Counted from the first letter of the stretch, positions 1 through 8,368 are shown. The stretch: DNA of 64,000 nt from Lutacidiplasma sp052326305 (GCA_052326305.1 JBKQPJ010000014.1:18631-82630), one strand, 5' to 3'. Notes: generated from the letters alone by a model not told the origin. Made by a program: numbers and translations.

Positions 1-40
1 CTTCCTCCGTTAGCGCCGGGGGGCGTCGGCGAAGCGAGAG

Positions 41-48
41 AGTTAAGG
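41..48 (+). promoter_or_regulatory. TATA box for the 71-511 gene
   Basis: AGTTAAGG lies about 26 bp before the ATG at 71. This is the same geometry as at most genes in the window, so transcription should begin at or next to the start codon. Confidence 0.55.
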
Positions 49-70
49 GCGCGACGCCGGTTCCGTCGAT

Positions 71-511
71 ATGGCCGTCGCGGGCAGCCCCGCGGTCATC
101 CTGTTCGTCTCGGGCGAGCCCGGCCCGGTCGAGAATACGTTCCGCCGGGGGATCGTGTCGATGGGTCCGAGGATGTTCGGTATCCTCCGAACCCCCTGGA
201 CGCGTATCACCCCGGAGGGAGACCATGAGTACCAGTCCGCCGTCTCGCCGGATCCCGGCGAGGGGGTTACGTGGCACGTGCCCGCCCAGGAGGTCGGGTC
301 GGTGGAGATGGTGCGCGATGCCGCGCGCGCCGAGGCGAGGACCGTGACCCTGGTGAACGTGAACGCGCCGGGGGCCCAGCGGGACCTCGTCACCCGGTGG
401 GTCGGGCCGGACGACGTGCTGCCGATCCTCGTCCGATCTGACGGGGCGCGCCTCGTGGGCATCGAATCGTTCACCGAGCGCGCGGTCCGGGAGTTCGTCG
501 GGGGGCGCTAG
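71..511 (+). CDS. Hypothetical protein with glutaredoxin-like C-terminal half
   Basis: This is a 146-residue soluble protein with no signal peptide or membrane segment. I do not recognise the family. The last 55 residues alternate strand and helix (TVTLVNVNAPGAQRD, then VLPILVRSDGARLVG, then a helix ending in REFVGG), which resembles the cis-Pro strand and final helix of a glutaredoxin or thioredoxin fold. The N-terminal half has no CxxC, so a redox role is doubtful. The start is supported by a TATA-like box at 41-48. The gene converges on the zinc-finger gene downstream. An overlapping minus-strand frame exists but has no promoter and atypical composition. Confidence 0.6.
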   Translation: MAVAGSPAVILFVSGEPGPVENTFRRGIVSMGPRMFGILRTPWTRITPEGDHEYQSAVSPDPGEGVTWHVPAQEVGSVEMVRDAARAEARTVTLVNVNAPGAQRDLVTRWVGPDDVLPILVRSDGARLVGIESFTERAVREFVGGR

Positions 512-557
512 CCGGCCCCGGATTCATCGGCGGTCGCCCGGCGGTGCCTGGGGGCTC

Positions 558-1196
558 CTAGAAGGTCGGCGCGGCCGTGCGACAGTGCGTGCACGCGCGG
601 GACCACGGAGCGTTCGTCAGCCGACACTGAGGGCAGATCCACGCACGGGCCCACCGCTGCGCCACGGTCGGGGCAGCTCCTCCGCCCCCACCCGAGCTCC
701 CTGCGGGGGACGCCGCCAGGGAGCTGGAATCTGTGCTCGGGGACGGAAGCGCCCGCGTCGCGGAGGGTCGAGTGGACCCGTCTGCGATCGGAGCGGCTCC
801 GCCGCCGAGGGATGCGGTCCGTGACCTTGGAGCCGACCAGAGGCGATCGAGGAGGGTAGCAAGGTTGTACAGGCGGGCGCCCTCGGGGACGGGGGGCGCG
901 GCAGGGGCGACTGCCGGAGAGGGGGATTCGCTCGGGGGCGAAGAGGGAGCGAGGAGGGCGGCAGGGGGCGGGGCGTCCGGGACCGCGATGGGCGGAGGAA
1001 CCGCGACCGGCGAAAGCGTGGCGGTCGGGTGAATCGTGGCCGATGGCTGAGGCGTACTGGGCGGGTGAATCGTGGCCGACGGCGGAGGCGTCGGGCCAAA
1101 ACCGGTCTCCTCCGCATTCGGGCCGGGGTACCTCGCTCCGCTCCACGCCGACACGACGTGGAACTTGGGGGGTTTCCGGAACTCTGCCATCGCCAT
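558..1196 (-). CDS. Proline-rich protein with C-terminal RanBP2-type zinc finger
   Basis: The 212-residue product has three parts. A short N-terminal segment (MAMAEFRKPPKFHVVSAW) is followed by a long Pro/Ala/Ser-rich, probably disordered linker that includes repeated SATIHP units. A C-terminal zinc finger WICPQC-x9-CTHC (about residues 188-207) matches the RanBP2/zinc-ribbon pattern used for binding RNA or protein. The start is placed at the ATG ending at 1196 because TCTTATAGGT on the minus strand (1221-1230) sits 29 bp upstream; longer in-frame extensions would lie across this promoter. No partner is evident from neighbours. Nucleic-acid or protein docking is an inference from the finger alone. 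Confidence 0.65.
   Translation of the reverse strand: MAMAEFRKPPKFHVVSAWSGARYPGPNAEETGFGPTPPPSATIHPPSTPQPSATIHPTATLSPVAVPPPIAVPDAPPPAALLAPSSPPSESPSPAVAPAAPPVPEGARLYNLATLLDRLWSAPRSRTASLGGGAAPIADGSTRPSATRALPSPSTDSSSLAASPAGSSGGGGGAAPTVAQRWARAWICPQCRLTNAPWSRACTHCRTAAPTF
1027..1091. repeat. Two imperfect 29-bp direct repeats in the Pro-rich linker
   Basis: Copies at 1027-1055 and 1063-1091 have a period of 36 bp and two mismatches. They encode the repeated SATIHP segments of the zinc-finger protein linker, suggesting growth by slippage. Confidence 0.75.
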
Positions 1197-1220
1197 GGAC
1201 CCGTCTGTGACCGAGTTTTC

Positions 1221-1230
1221 ACCTATAAGA
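1221..1230 (-). promoter_or_regulatory. TATA box for the zinc-finger gene
   Basis: On the minus strand this reads TCTTATAGGT, centred 29 bp upstream of the ATG ending at 1196. It fixes the start and implies a leaderless transcript. Confidence 0.65.
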
Positions 1231-1354
1231 ACCGACGTTCCAAAGGCATTTGCGGTCCCCGCCGCGACGGCTCCCCGAGGCACGCACCCCCCCTTTCGAT
1301 AGGCGATCCGTCCGCGAGACGCCTCGGTGGATCCCCCGGCCGCCGACACGAACC

Positions 1355-1362
1355 CTTATTTT
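1355..1362 (+). promoter_or_regulatory. TATA box for the methyltransferase gene
   Basis: CTTATTTT is centred 29 bp before the GTG at 1387. It is the reason for choosing that start over the upstream in-frame codon at 1327. Confidence 0.6.
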
Positions 1363-1386
1363 CTGTCACGGCCCCCCGGACCCATC

Positions 1387-2055
1387 GTGAGGACCCACAT
1401 CCCGGAACGATCGTCGGTGTGGCCGGTCCGGATCGTGGGGGACATCCACTGGATCCTCTCGACGCGACGCCGGTGGGACTGGGCCTGGGGCGACCCATGG
1501 CATGCCGCCCTGGCGATGTACGGGGATTACCTGCGGGCGGACTACCTGTACCGCCTTGTTCGGCAATGTCGCCCGGAGATCGCGGTGGAGACCGGGGTCC
1601 ATTTCGGCAAGACGTCGACCGCGATCCTGGCCGCCCTTCATCGCAACCGCCACGGGCGTCTGATCTCGATCGACCTTCCCCGCACCGCGGCGACGGTGAA
1701 CGCGGACGGGCGGCTCGCCCACGCGCACGTTAGATCGCTGGACGAGACCGGCCACCTCGTTCCCCACGACCTGCGCGATCGCTGGGACCTTCGACTGGGG
1801 GATGCCCGGGTCCTGCTGCCCCCCGCCCTGGAGGGCGGCCTCGGCTTCTTCTTCCACGATTCGGATCACTCGCACGCGCACCAGGAGTTCGAGTTCGAGA
1901 CGGCGTGGCGGGCGCTGTCGGTCGGGGGCGTGCTGGCCTCGGACGACACCGACTGGTCGACCGCGTGGCCGGAGTTCCTCGCGCGCCACCGCGGGGAGCT
2001 CGAGCCGCTTCCCAATGGACCGGCCGGGATACGGGCGGTTCGCCGGACCGCCTAG
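1387..2055 (+). CDS. Class I SAM-dependent methyltransferase (Methyltransf_24-like)
   Basis: The 222-residue product has the Rossmann methyltransferase core. AVETGVHFGKTST is the glycine-rich SAM-binding motif I. LISIDLP carries the acidic residue that would bind the ribose hydroxyls, and LGDAR and FFFHDSDHSHAHQEFEFE follow as later core strands with a metal- or substrate-binding acidic/His patch. This pattern is typical of the Methyltransf_24 group, which includes O-methyltransferases acting on small molecules or sugars. The GTG at 1387 is chosen as start because a TATA box lies 29 bp upstream; an in-frame codon at 1327 would add 20 residues. The substrate is unknown and the neighbours do not indicate it. 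Confidence 0.75.
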   Translation: MRTHIPERSSVWPVRIVGDIHWILSTRRRWDWAWGDPWHAALAMYGDYLRADYLYRLVRQCRPEIAVETGVHFGKTSTAILAALHRNRHGRLISIDLPRTAATVNADGRLAHAHVRSLDETGHLVPHDLRDRWDLRLGDARVLLPPALEGGLGFFFHDSDHSHAHQEFEFETAWRALSVGGVLASDDTDWSTAWPEFLARHRGELEPLPNGPAGIRAVRRTA

Positions 2056-2194
2056 ACCCGTTCTGCGCCGCGCGAAATCGACTGCCCGGCACTTGGACGC
2101 CGACCGGTACGGCACGAAGTCCGGGACGATCGGTCGAGCTCCGATCCCGAGCCCGGGGAGGGGCGCCGGGGCCGACGGGCGTCATCCGTGCCTG

Positions 2195-2202
2195 TCTTAA
2201 CC
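2195..2202 (+). promoter_or_regulatory. TATA box for the DEAD-box helicase
   Basis: TCTTAACC is centred about 31 bp before the ATG at 2230. Confidence 0.6.
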
Positions 2203-2229
2203 TGACGCCGGATTCCTTTCCGATACGAA

Positions 2230-3594
2230 ATGGCCGAACAGCAACGCCCCCCCCGCCACGCTCCCTCCCCGGGAACCGAAGTGCGGTTCGAAGAGATGGC
2301 CCTCCACCCGACGCTGCGGCAAGGGATCCGGGAGATGGGCTACCATACCGCCACCCCCATCCAGAGCAGGGCGATCCCGGACGCGGTCGGCGGCCGCGAC
2401 ATCGTGGCGACCGCCCAGACCGGGACGGGGAAGACCGCCGCTTTCCTTCTGCCGATCCTCGAACGGACCCTCGACCTTCCGCACGGCCACATCTACGCGC
2501 TCGTGCTGACCCCCACCCGAGAGCTCGCGCTGCAGGCCGAGGGTTTCGTCAAGAAGCTCGGCCACTACACGAAGCGGCGCGGGGCGGCCGTCTACGGCGG
2601 TGTGGGCATGGAGCCCCAGACCCGCGCCCTGCGCGGAGGGGCGGAGATCATCATCGCCACGCCGGGGCGGCTCCTCGACCATATGAATCGGGGGTACGTC
2701 AATTTCGACTCCCTGAAGATCCTCGTGCTGGACGAGGCCGACCGGATGCTGGACATGGGCTTCCTTCCCGACGTGCGTCGCATCCTGACCGGGATCCCGC
2801 GCGTCCGCCAGACGATGCTCTTCTCCGCGACCATGCCCCCCGCGATCGTCGAGCTCGCGCACGAGTTCCTCCGCGAGCCCCGCATGGTCCACGTCGACCC
2901 GACGACCGTCGCCGCGGTCGGTGTCTCCCACCTCGCGCTGCCGGTGCCGGGCCACCTCAAGGCCGCGCTCCTCCGCGAGCTGCTCCGCGACGAGACGATG
3001 TCGAGCGTGCTCGTCTTCGCCCGAACGAAGCACCGCGCGGACCGCCTCGCCCGCCAGCTCGACCAGTGGGGGATCTCCACCTCGGTGATCCACGGCAACC
3101 GCAGCCAGAGCCAGCGGGTCAGCGCCCTCGAGGGGTTCCGCGAGGGCGACCACCGCGTGCTCGTGGCGACCGACATCGCCGCCCGGGGGATCGATGTCGA
3201 GGGCGTGAGCCATGTCATCAATTTCGACATTCCGGTCGAGCCCGAGGCGTACGTCCATCGGGTCGGGCGGACCGCCCGGGCCCAGCGGCAGGGGGACGCG
3301 TACAGCTTCGTGAGCCCCGACGAGCAGTCCAACTTCGGCCGGGTCGAGAGGCTCCTCGGGTTCGAGATACCGCGCGCCCGCATCCCGGGCTTCGCCTACG
3401 ACGCCCCCGCCCCTCCGCGCGCCGCCGGTGGGGGGGAATCCTCGGGCCGGGGCCGCGGGGGGGGTCGGTCGGACCGGGGTCGGCCACCGCGCTCCCGCGA
3501 CCGGGGAGAACGCCGCCGGGACGGCCCTTCGCGTTCGACCCGGTCCGAGGACTCCTCGGGTGGGCGGAACCGTCGGACCTACCGCCGCTGGTGA
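2230..3594 (+). CDS. DEAD-box ATP-dependent RNA helicase
   Basis: This 454-residue cytoplasmic enzyme unwinds or remodels RNA using ATP. The full motif set is visible in order: Q motif TPIQ, motif I AQTGTGKT, Ia PTRELALQ, TPGR, motif II DEAD, motif III SAT, then the second RecA domain with VFARTKHRADRLA, ATDIAARGIDV and HRVGRTAR. The last roughly 80 residues form an Arg/Gly/Ser-rich tail (GRGRGGGRSDRGRPPRSR), as in RGG-box RNA-binding tails of cold-shock helicases. It stands alone with its own promoter. Family assignment is firm; the target (rRNA assembly, mRNA decay or cold adaptation) cannot be read from the sequence. Confidence 0.95.
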   Translation: MAEQQRPPRHAPSPGTEVRFEEMALHPTLRQGIREMGYHTATPIQSRAIPDAVGGRDIVATAQTGTGKTAAFLLPILERTLDLPHGHIYALVLTPTRELALQAEGFVKKLGHYTKRRGAAVYGGVGMEPQTRALRGGAEIIIATPGRLLDHMNRGYVNFDSLKILVLDEADRMLDMGFLPDVRRILTGIPRVRQTMLFSATMPPAIVELAHEFLREPRMVHVDPTTVAAVGVSHLALPVPGHLKAALLRELLRDETMSSVLVFARTKHRADRLARQLDQWGISTSVIHGNRSQSQRVSALEGFREGDHRVLVATDIAARGIDVEGVSHVINFDIPVEPEAYVHRVGRTARAQRQGDAYSFVSPDEQSNFGRVERLLGFEIPRARIPGFAYDAPAPPRAAGGGESSGRGRGGGRSDRGRPPRSRDRGERRRDGPSRSTRSEDSSGGRNRRTYRRW

Positions 3595-3684
3595 GCTCCC
3601 TCCCTTCTGGTCCCGGGGCGTTTGCCGGGCCCGTTAGTAGCCGACAGCGCGACATTCCGGGGACGCCTTGCGCGTTCCGGTAGG

Positions 3685-3692
3685 TTAAGATA
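3685..3692 (+). promoter_or_regulatory. TATA box for the methyl-group operon
   Basis: TTAAGATA lies far upstream (about 120 bp) of the ATG at 3811, so this operon probably has a 5' leader of roughly 100 nt. The start is preceded by a purine-rich GGGAGGAGGGAG that could act as a ribosome-binding site, unlike the leaderless genes around it. Confidence 0.45.
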
Positions 3693-3810
3693 GGGTGCGG
3701 TTGATGCAACCCGAGAAAGCGTCCGCGGCCCCCGGTCCGCCCGTCGGTCCCCCGTCGGCGGCCCCGAGGCGTCCGGCACGCCGAGAGAACCGGGGAGGAG
3801 GGAGACCGAC

Positions 3811-4722
3811 ATGAGGAGGTCGCTGGCGCAGGCGCTGCCCCACCGGCCGCTCCTGTTCGAGCCGGTTCCCCCGTCGGCACGCACCTCGCCGGATAAGGTC
3901 GAGGCGTACGTCCGCCACGTGGTGTCGCTCCTCGCGGCACACCCGCGGGTCGACGCGTTCGTCGTCCCGGAGCTCGTGAGCGAGAACCACAACGGGGAGC
4001 CCCGGTACCGCTCGGGGGACATCCGACGTTTCGCGAGCGCCGTCTCGCGCGATTCCGGCTGCGAGGCGATCCTCAACCGGGTCGTCGCCCATGTTCCCTC
4101 GATCCCCGAGCTCGAGGAGTGGTGCCGCAAGACGGTCGGCGAAGGGATCCGGAACGTGATGTTCATCGGCGGCACGAGCCGCTACATCCCGTACCCCGGC
4201 CCCTCGGTGGTGCAAGCGAACTCCGGGGTCCTTCCGCTGATGAAGAGCCACTCCGGCCTCATCGGCAACGTCGTGATCCCCCACCGGGTGGACGAAGGGT
4301 ACCGGATGCTCACGAAGACCAAGACCGGCGCGTCGTTCTTCACGACGCAGATCCTCTTCGACCCGGAGCCGGTCGCTCGCCTGATCGACGAGTACGGGCG
4401 GCTCTGCCGCGCGTACGGCGTCGCCCCGGCGGCGGTGATCCTCTCCGTGGCCCCGGTCGCCGACGAGGACGACCTCGAGTTCGTCCGATGGCTTGGCGCC
4501 GAGGTCCCCGAGCGGATCGAGCGAACGCTCGTCTCCGAGGACGGCTCCGCCTCGATCTCCGCTGCGCTCGCGACCTGGGGGGGCGTCCTCCGGGAGGCGA
4601 AGGGGTGGGAGGTCGCGGTCCCCCTCGGGGTGAACGTCGAGGTCGTCTCCCCGCACCACTTCGCGACGGCCGTCGAGCTGTTGACCGCCTTCGAACGGGA
4701 GATCGGCGACGCCGCCGGATAG
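3811..4722 (+). CDS. Methylenetetrahydrofolate reductase (MetF)-like TIM-barrel protein
   Basis: The 303-residue product resembles the MetF/MTHFR barrel: FEPVPP at the N-terminus, FIGGTSRYIPYPGPSV, the flavin-region segment GASFFTTQILFDP (compare AGA-FF-TQ-FFD in MetF), and a late GVNVEV strand. In that family the enzyme reduces a methylene-C1 carrier to the methyl form. It is the first gene of a three-gene unit with two MetE-like proteins, so supplying methyl groups for methionine synthesis is the likely role. Similarity is distant, so the C1 carrier (tetrahydrofolate or a methanopterin) and even catalytic activity are uncertain. It is followed 4 bp later by the next gene. Confidence 0.7.
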   Translation: MRRSLAQALPHRPLLFEPVPPSARTSPDKVEAYVRHVVSLLAAHPRVDAFVVPELVSENHNGEPRYRSGDIRRFASAVSRDSGCEAILNRVVAHVPSIPELEEWCRKTVGEGIRNVMFIGGTSRYIPYPGPSVVQANSGVLPLMKSHSGLIGNVVIPHRVDEGYRMLTKTKTGASFFTTQILFDPEPVARLIDEYGRLCRAYGVAPAAVILSVAPVADEDDLEFVRWLGAEVPERIERTLVSEDGSASISAALATWGGVLREAKGWEVAVPLGVNVEVVSPHHFATAVELLTAFEREIGDAAG

Positions 4723-4726
4723 AGCG

Positions 4727-5671
4727 ATGACCACCTATCGAACCGGGGCGACGGGGCCGTTCCCGAGGCCGGAAGAGCTCGTCCAGGCGACGCGGGACCT
4801 CGACCGGGGGAGGATCCCCCCCGAGGCGGCCGAAGCCGCGTTCGCGAAGGCCGAAGCTGAGGTCGCCGCCGTCGAGGAGCGTTTGCGCTTCGATGTGCGC
4901 ACGGGCGGGTACCTCCGGTGGCCCGACCTGCTGCGGCCGTTCACCGAGCTCTGGGGCGGCGTGGAGACCGGCCCGTTGACCCGCTTCTTCGAGACGAACA
5001 CCTTCTACCGGCAGCCGATCTTCCGGAGCCGGCCGACCGGCGGCAGCGGTCGGCTCGGGCGTTGGCTGCCCGACCCGACGACCGGTCGGGCGATCCTTCC
5101 CGGGCCATACACGTTCCGGGCGCTCTCCGACGTCCAGTACGCCCCCGCGGATTCGGACCTCCCGGTCGAGCACATCGCGGAGGCGATGGCGGCGGAGCTG
5201 CGCGCCCTGGGGTCGGCCGTCCCGCACCAGGTCCAGTTCCAGGAGCCGATGCTCGTCTACGACCCTCCGCGGGGCGAGGACGCCTCCCTCGTCCGCGCCT
5301 ACCGGCACCTCGCCGACGCGCTGCCTCGCTCCACGAAGATCGTCTGGACGTACTTCGGGGACGTCGGCCCGGTCCTGCCCACCCTCGCGAAGCTCCCGGT
5401 CGACGTCGTCGGCTTCGACCTGTTCGAGTCGACGATCGGACCGGGCGCCTCCCTCGCGGGAAAGGGGATCGGGGCGGGATGCATCGACTCGCGCACCACG
5501 CTCGCCGAAGAGCCCGCGGAGGTCGCGCGGCTCGTGCGATCGGCCGTGGGATCCCTCGCTCCCGCGACCGTCTGGCTCGGCCCGAGCCCGCCGCTCGACC
5601 TCCTCCCGTTCGGGGCGGCGGTCGCGAAGCTGGCCCTGCTCCCCCAGCTCAAGGAGGAGCTCTCCCGATGA
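4727..5671 (+). CDS. MetE N-terminal-domain-like protein
   Basis: This 314-residue protein looks like the non-catalytic N-terminal barrel of cobalamin-independent methionine synthase. Visible landmarks are TGPFPRPEEL near the start, VQFQEPMLVYD, IVWTYFGDVG, VDVVGFDLFE and IGAGCIDSRTT, which follow the order seen in Met_synt_1 domains. The zinc site residues (HxC and a late Cys) are absent, so it cannot by itself be a methyl transferase of the MetE type. It lies between the MetF-like and MetE-C genes and its TGA overlaps the ATG of the latter (ATGA at 5668-5671), implying translational coupling and a stoichiometric partnership. Confidence 0.72.
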   Translation: MTTYRTGATGPFPRPEELVQATRDLDRGRIPPEAAEAAFAKAEAEVAAVEERLRFDVRTGGYLRWPDLLRPFTELWGGVETGPLTRFFETNTFYRQPIFRSRPTGGSGRLGRWLPDPTTGRAILPGPYTFRALSDVQYAPADSDLPVEHIAEAMAAELRALGSAVPHQVQFQEPMLVYDPPRGEDASLVRAYRHLADALPRSTKIVWTYFGDVGPVLPTLAKLPVDVVGFDLFESTIGPGASLAGKGIGAGCIDSRTTLAEEPAEVARLVRSAVGSLAPATVWLGPSPPLDLLPFGAAVAKLALLPQLKEELSR

Positions 5672-6720
5672 CGTTGTTCCCCACCCAGGAGATCGGGAGC
5701 CTTCCAAAGGCGACCCCGGAGACGATCGCGCGGTGGGCCGAGCGCGTCGGCCTCCCGCCCGGACCCCCGGGGGCCCCGCTCCCCGAGCTGCGCTCGCGGT
5801 TCAACCTCGCCTTCCTCCGGGCCGCCGGGCTCGACCGCGTCTACGACGGGGAGGCGCACCGCATCGAGATGTCCGAGCACCCGTTCCGGTCGATCCAGGG
5901 CGCGGAGTTCGTCGGGCACGTCCGATCCTTCGACAACAAGTACTTCCGCAAGGCGGCGGTCCGCGCCCCGGTCGGGCTGGCCCATCCCTACCACAGCGAC
6001 GAGTTTCGCTCGGTCCTCGCGACCGTCGGACCCGGCGGGGCGCCGACCCTCAAGGTACCCGTGACCGGGCCGTACACCCTCTCGGAATGGACGTTCAACG
6101 ACTACTACCTCGGGCGGGCCCCGAACCGGTACCGCCGGGAGGGCCGGACGAGCGCCCAGCGGGAGCTCGTCCTCGCCCTGGCCCGCGACGTGCTGCGGCC
6201 CACCCTCGCCGACCTCGTGCGGCTCGGCGCGAAGCTGATCCAGATCGACGAGCCGGCGCTCGGCACGCACCCGGACGAGACGGCGCTCGCCGTCGAAGGG
6301 TTCGAGACGGCCGTCCGGGGCCTCGACGCGGAGTTCACGATGCATCTCTGCTTCTCCGACTACCCGCGGCTCGTGCCCGCGATCCTCGAGGCGAGGTCGT
6401 GTCGCGAGTGGGCGCTCGAGTTCGCGAACCGCGATGCCCCGGGCCACGACGCCTACGCCCTCCTCGCCGAGCTGCGGCGCTACGGGGACGAGCGCCGCAT
6501 CGGGCTCGGCGTCCTCGACGTGCACCGCGACGAGGTCGAGTCGGCCGAGACCGTCGCCGACCGGATCGTGCGGGCCAGCCGGCACCTGGGGGACCCGACC
6601 CGCATCCGGGTGAACCCCGACTGCGGCCTGCGGACCCGGTCGTGGGACGTCATCTGGGCGAAGCTGACCCACATGGTCGAGGGCGCCGCACGGGCCCGGC
6701 GCACCCTCGAGAAGTCGTAG
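5668..6720 (+). CDS. Core methionine synthase, MetE catalytic domain
   Basis: The 350-residue product is the catalytic Met_synt_2 barrel that moves a methyl group to homocysteine. TGPYTLSEWTFNDYY, QIDEPAL, HLCFSD, LGVLDVH and NPDCGLRTR are all present. The four expected zinc ligands are visible: His226, Cys228, Glu251 and Cys319. Stand-alone archaeal MetE cores are known to use a methylated corrinoid protein rather than folate as donor. Here a MetE-N-like and a MetF-like protein are encoded just upstream, so a folate- or pterin-linked donor is also possible. The ATG at 5668 overlaps the preceding stop. Confidence 0.85.
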   Translation: MTLFPTQEIGSLPKATPETIARWAERVGLPPGPPGAPLPELRSRFNLAFLRAAGLDRVYDGEAHRIEMSEHPFRSIQGAEFVGHVRSFDNKYFRKAAVRAPVGLAHPYHSDEFRSVLATVGPGGAPTLKVPVTGPYTLSEWTFNDYYLGRAPNRYRREGRTSAQRELVLALARDVLRPTLADLVRLGAKLIQIDEPALGTHPDETALAVEGFETAVRGLDAEFTMHLCFSDYPRLVPAILEARSCREWALEFANRDAPGHDAYALLAELRRYGDERRIGLGVLDVHRDEVESAETVADRIVRASRHLGDPTRIRVNPDCGLRTRSWDVIWAKLTHMVEGAARARRTLEKS

Positions 6721-6779
6721 AATTCGGGGGAGCGCGTGGCGGGCGGGCTAGCGCGGGGCGGGGGGCGTACTGTCCCGGC

Positions 6780-7394
6780 TCAGGCCGACGTCGTGTTGTA
6801 GTACACCGTGTAGTTGCCGCTGACGCTGACCGGGATGATCACCGTCGTCCAGACGTACCCGCGGAGACCGACCGTCTGGCCGGGAACGAAGTGGAGCGGC
6901 CCACTGAGCGGCTCGGAGTACGGCGTGTTCGAGGTCGAGAAGCAGCAGTACGTCGTGATGTTGAACAGCGCGGCGTCGGGACCGCTCGTCCCCAGCGTCG
7001 GCAGGGAGAACGATTCGTCGCCGACCGCCGTGTTCGTCACGTTGAAGTAGAAGTAGATCCCGATCTCGGGCGGGGAGTACTGCGCGTAGGAATTCGGCAG
7101 CTCGGGGCACTCCGGGCAGAAGCTCGCCCCGTTGATCTGCGAGAAGTAGTTCTTGCTCGCTCCCGTGTAGTCGACCGCCCAGACGACGTCAAGGATCATC
7201 TCGTGGTGCGGGTTGAGGTCGGGCCCGGTCGGGGCCTTGGAACCGGACGCGTGGTGGACCAGCCCGAAGAAGTCGGTCACGGCGCCCACTTCGAGCAGGA
7301 CCGCGACGGCGCACGCGATCCCCACGGCGACGACGACGGGGTGGTGCTTCGCCCCCCGAAGGAAGCGGTTCGGCCGACGGTACGGGGACCCCAT
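6780..7394 (-). CDS. Membrane-anchored extracellular protein in pilin operon
   Basis: This 204-residue protein has an Arg/Lys-rich N-terminus followed by a hydrophobic segment (VVVAVGIACAVAVLL, about residues 20-37), then a beta-rich exterior with several N-x-S/T sequons (NVTN, NITT, NYTV, NTTS) and paired cysteines (CPEC, YCCF). The family is not recognised. It starts one base after the pilin-like gene stop, so the two are co-transcribed and probably work together as surface components. It lacks the pilin-type G-I-S-E cleavage motif of its neighbour, so it is more likely anchored by an uncleaved signal. Confidence 0.7.
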   Translation of the reverse strand: MGSPYRRPNRFLRGAKHHPVVVAVGIACAVAVLLEVGAVTDFFGLVHHASGSKAPTGPDLNPHHEMILDVVWAVDYTGASKNYFSQINGASFCPECPELPNSYAQYSPPEIGIYFYFNVTNTAVGDESFSLPTLGTSGPDAALFNITTYCCFSTSNTPYSEPLSGPLHFVPGQTVGLRGYVWTTVIIPVSVSGNYTVYYNTTSA

Positions 7395-7395
7395 G

Positions 7396-8286
7396 CTACA
7401 CGATGAAGAGCGGGATCGACGCCAGGATGATCCCCGGATTCCACTGGGTGTCCACGAGATTGATCTGGCAGGCCCCCTGGACGGTGAAGCACCACGGGGG
7501 GGCGCCGTGGTAGTCGTCGCCGTCCGATATGTTCCACGTCGACATCGGCTCGATCGGGTTGGGCGCCTCGAGCACCGAGTTCGGGGTGTGGACGTAGATG
7601 TAGAGGGTCTGGGCCGGCCCGAGGTCGTGGTTGTTGTAGTCGACCGGATCGAAGTAGCCGAGCCGATTGTAGTAGACGCTGTTCGCCCCGCTGCCGCCCG
7701 CCTGGTACGTCGCGCACTTCCCGAGCAGCGGGGCGGTCGAGGCGTTCAGGGCCTGCGACGATCCGGGGACCCACTCCATGTAGGCGAGCGGTCCCGAGAC
7801 GAGCGTCGTCTGGACGTACTTCGGGGTCGTGTTCGTGCAGATGAACTGGAACTGGACATACTTGAGGGGGATCGCCGCCGAGACGTCCACGATCTCGATC
7901 GCGGAGACGTTCATGTTGTTGTAGATCCCGACGTTGCCGTCCTCGCAGTCCGCCCACCAGGCGTTCATGTAGGTGTTGTAGAGCGTCGTCGACTTCCCGG
8001 GCCCGAGATAGTACGTTGGATCGGTCGGGTTCGGGTCCGTTCCCTTGGGGAGATCCGCCGGATTGGGGTAGCAGTCCGTGGGGTCGCCCCACACGGGGCG
8101 GCTCGCGCCGGTGACCACCTGGTACGCGACCCTCGGCGGCGCAGGCGTCAGCGGGAACTTGAGCGCGTAGATGAGCAGACAGAGGACGACCGTGATCGCC
8201 ACGAGGAGGGTCATCCCGATGCTCTCGGAGATCCCCCGAGACCCCCCGAGGGGGCGGAGCCGGAACCGACGCCGGAATCGGGTCAC
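7396..8286 (-). CDS. Archaeal type IV pilin-like protein
   Basis: The 296-residue product begins with a basic stretch and then GGSRGISESIGMTLLVAITVVL, a class III signal: cleavage after the Gly before ISE would leave a hydrophobic helix, as in archaeal pilins and archaellins (DUF1628-like). The rest is a large beta-rich domain with many Asn-linked sequons. Start is GTG at 8286, with TATA box GGCTTATCTC at 8311-8320, 29 bp upstream. It heads an operon with the anchored protein that follows. No prepilin peptidase or assembly ATPase is in the window, so assembly must rely on genes elsewhere. At nearly 300 residues it is larger than typical pilins. Confidence 0.78.
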   Translation of the reverse strand: MTRFRRRFRLRPLGGSRGISESIGMTLLVAITVVLCLLIYALKFPLTPAPPRVAYQVVTGASRPVWGDPTDCYPNPADLPKGTDPNPTDPTYYLGPGKSTTLYNTYMNAWWADCEDGNVGIYNNMNVSAIEIVDVSAAIPLKYVQFQFICTNTTPKYVQTTLVSGPLAYMEWVPGSSQALNASTAPLLGKCATYQAGGSGANSVYYNRLGYFDPVDYNNHDLGPAQTLYIYVHTPNSVLEAPNPIEPMSTWNISDGDDYHGAPPWCFTVQGACQINLVDTQWNPGIILASIPLFIV

Positions 8287-8310
8287 GACCGTATTAATGC
8301 CGGGTTCGAT

Positions 8311-8320
8311 GAGATAAGCC
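8311..8320 (-). promoter_or_regulatory. TATA box of the pilin operon
   Basis: Minus-strand GGCTTATCTC is centred 29 bp upstream of the GTG at 8286. It decides that start. Confidence 0.6.
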
Positions 8321-8368
8321 TTACCCGGGGGACCCCGGCCCGGCCGCGGCGGGCGGCCCCTCGGGCGC

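Noticed and set aside
43..474. 143-codon minus-strand frame opposite the first gene
   Set aside because: It has Ser/Thr/Arg-rich composition typical of antisense frames in high-G+C DNA, no promoter, and overlaps the better supported plus-strand gene.
3704..3814. 36-codon frame before the MetF-like gene, its TGA overlapping the ATG
   Set aside because: The ATGA overlap is suggestive of a coupled leader peptide, but the TATA box is only 16 bp before its ATG, so transcription would start after it; composition is only Pro/Ala/Arg-rich.
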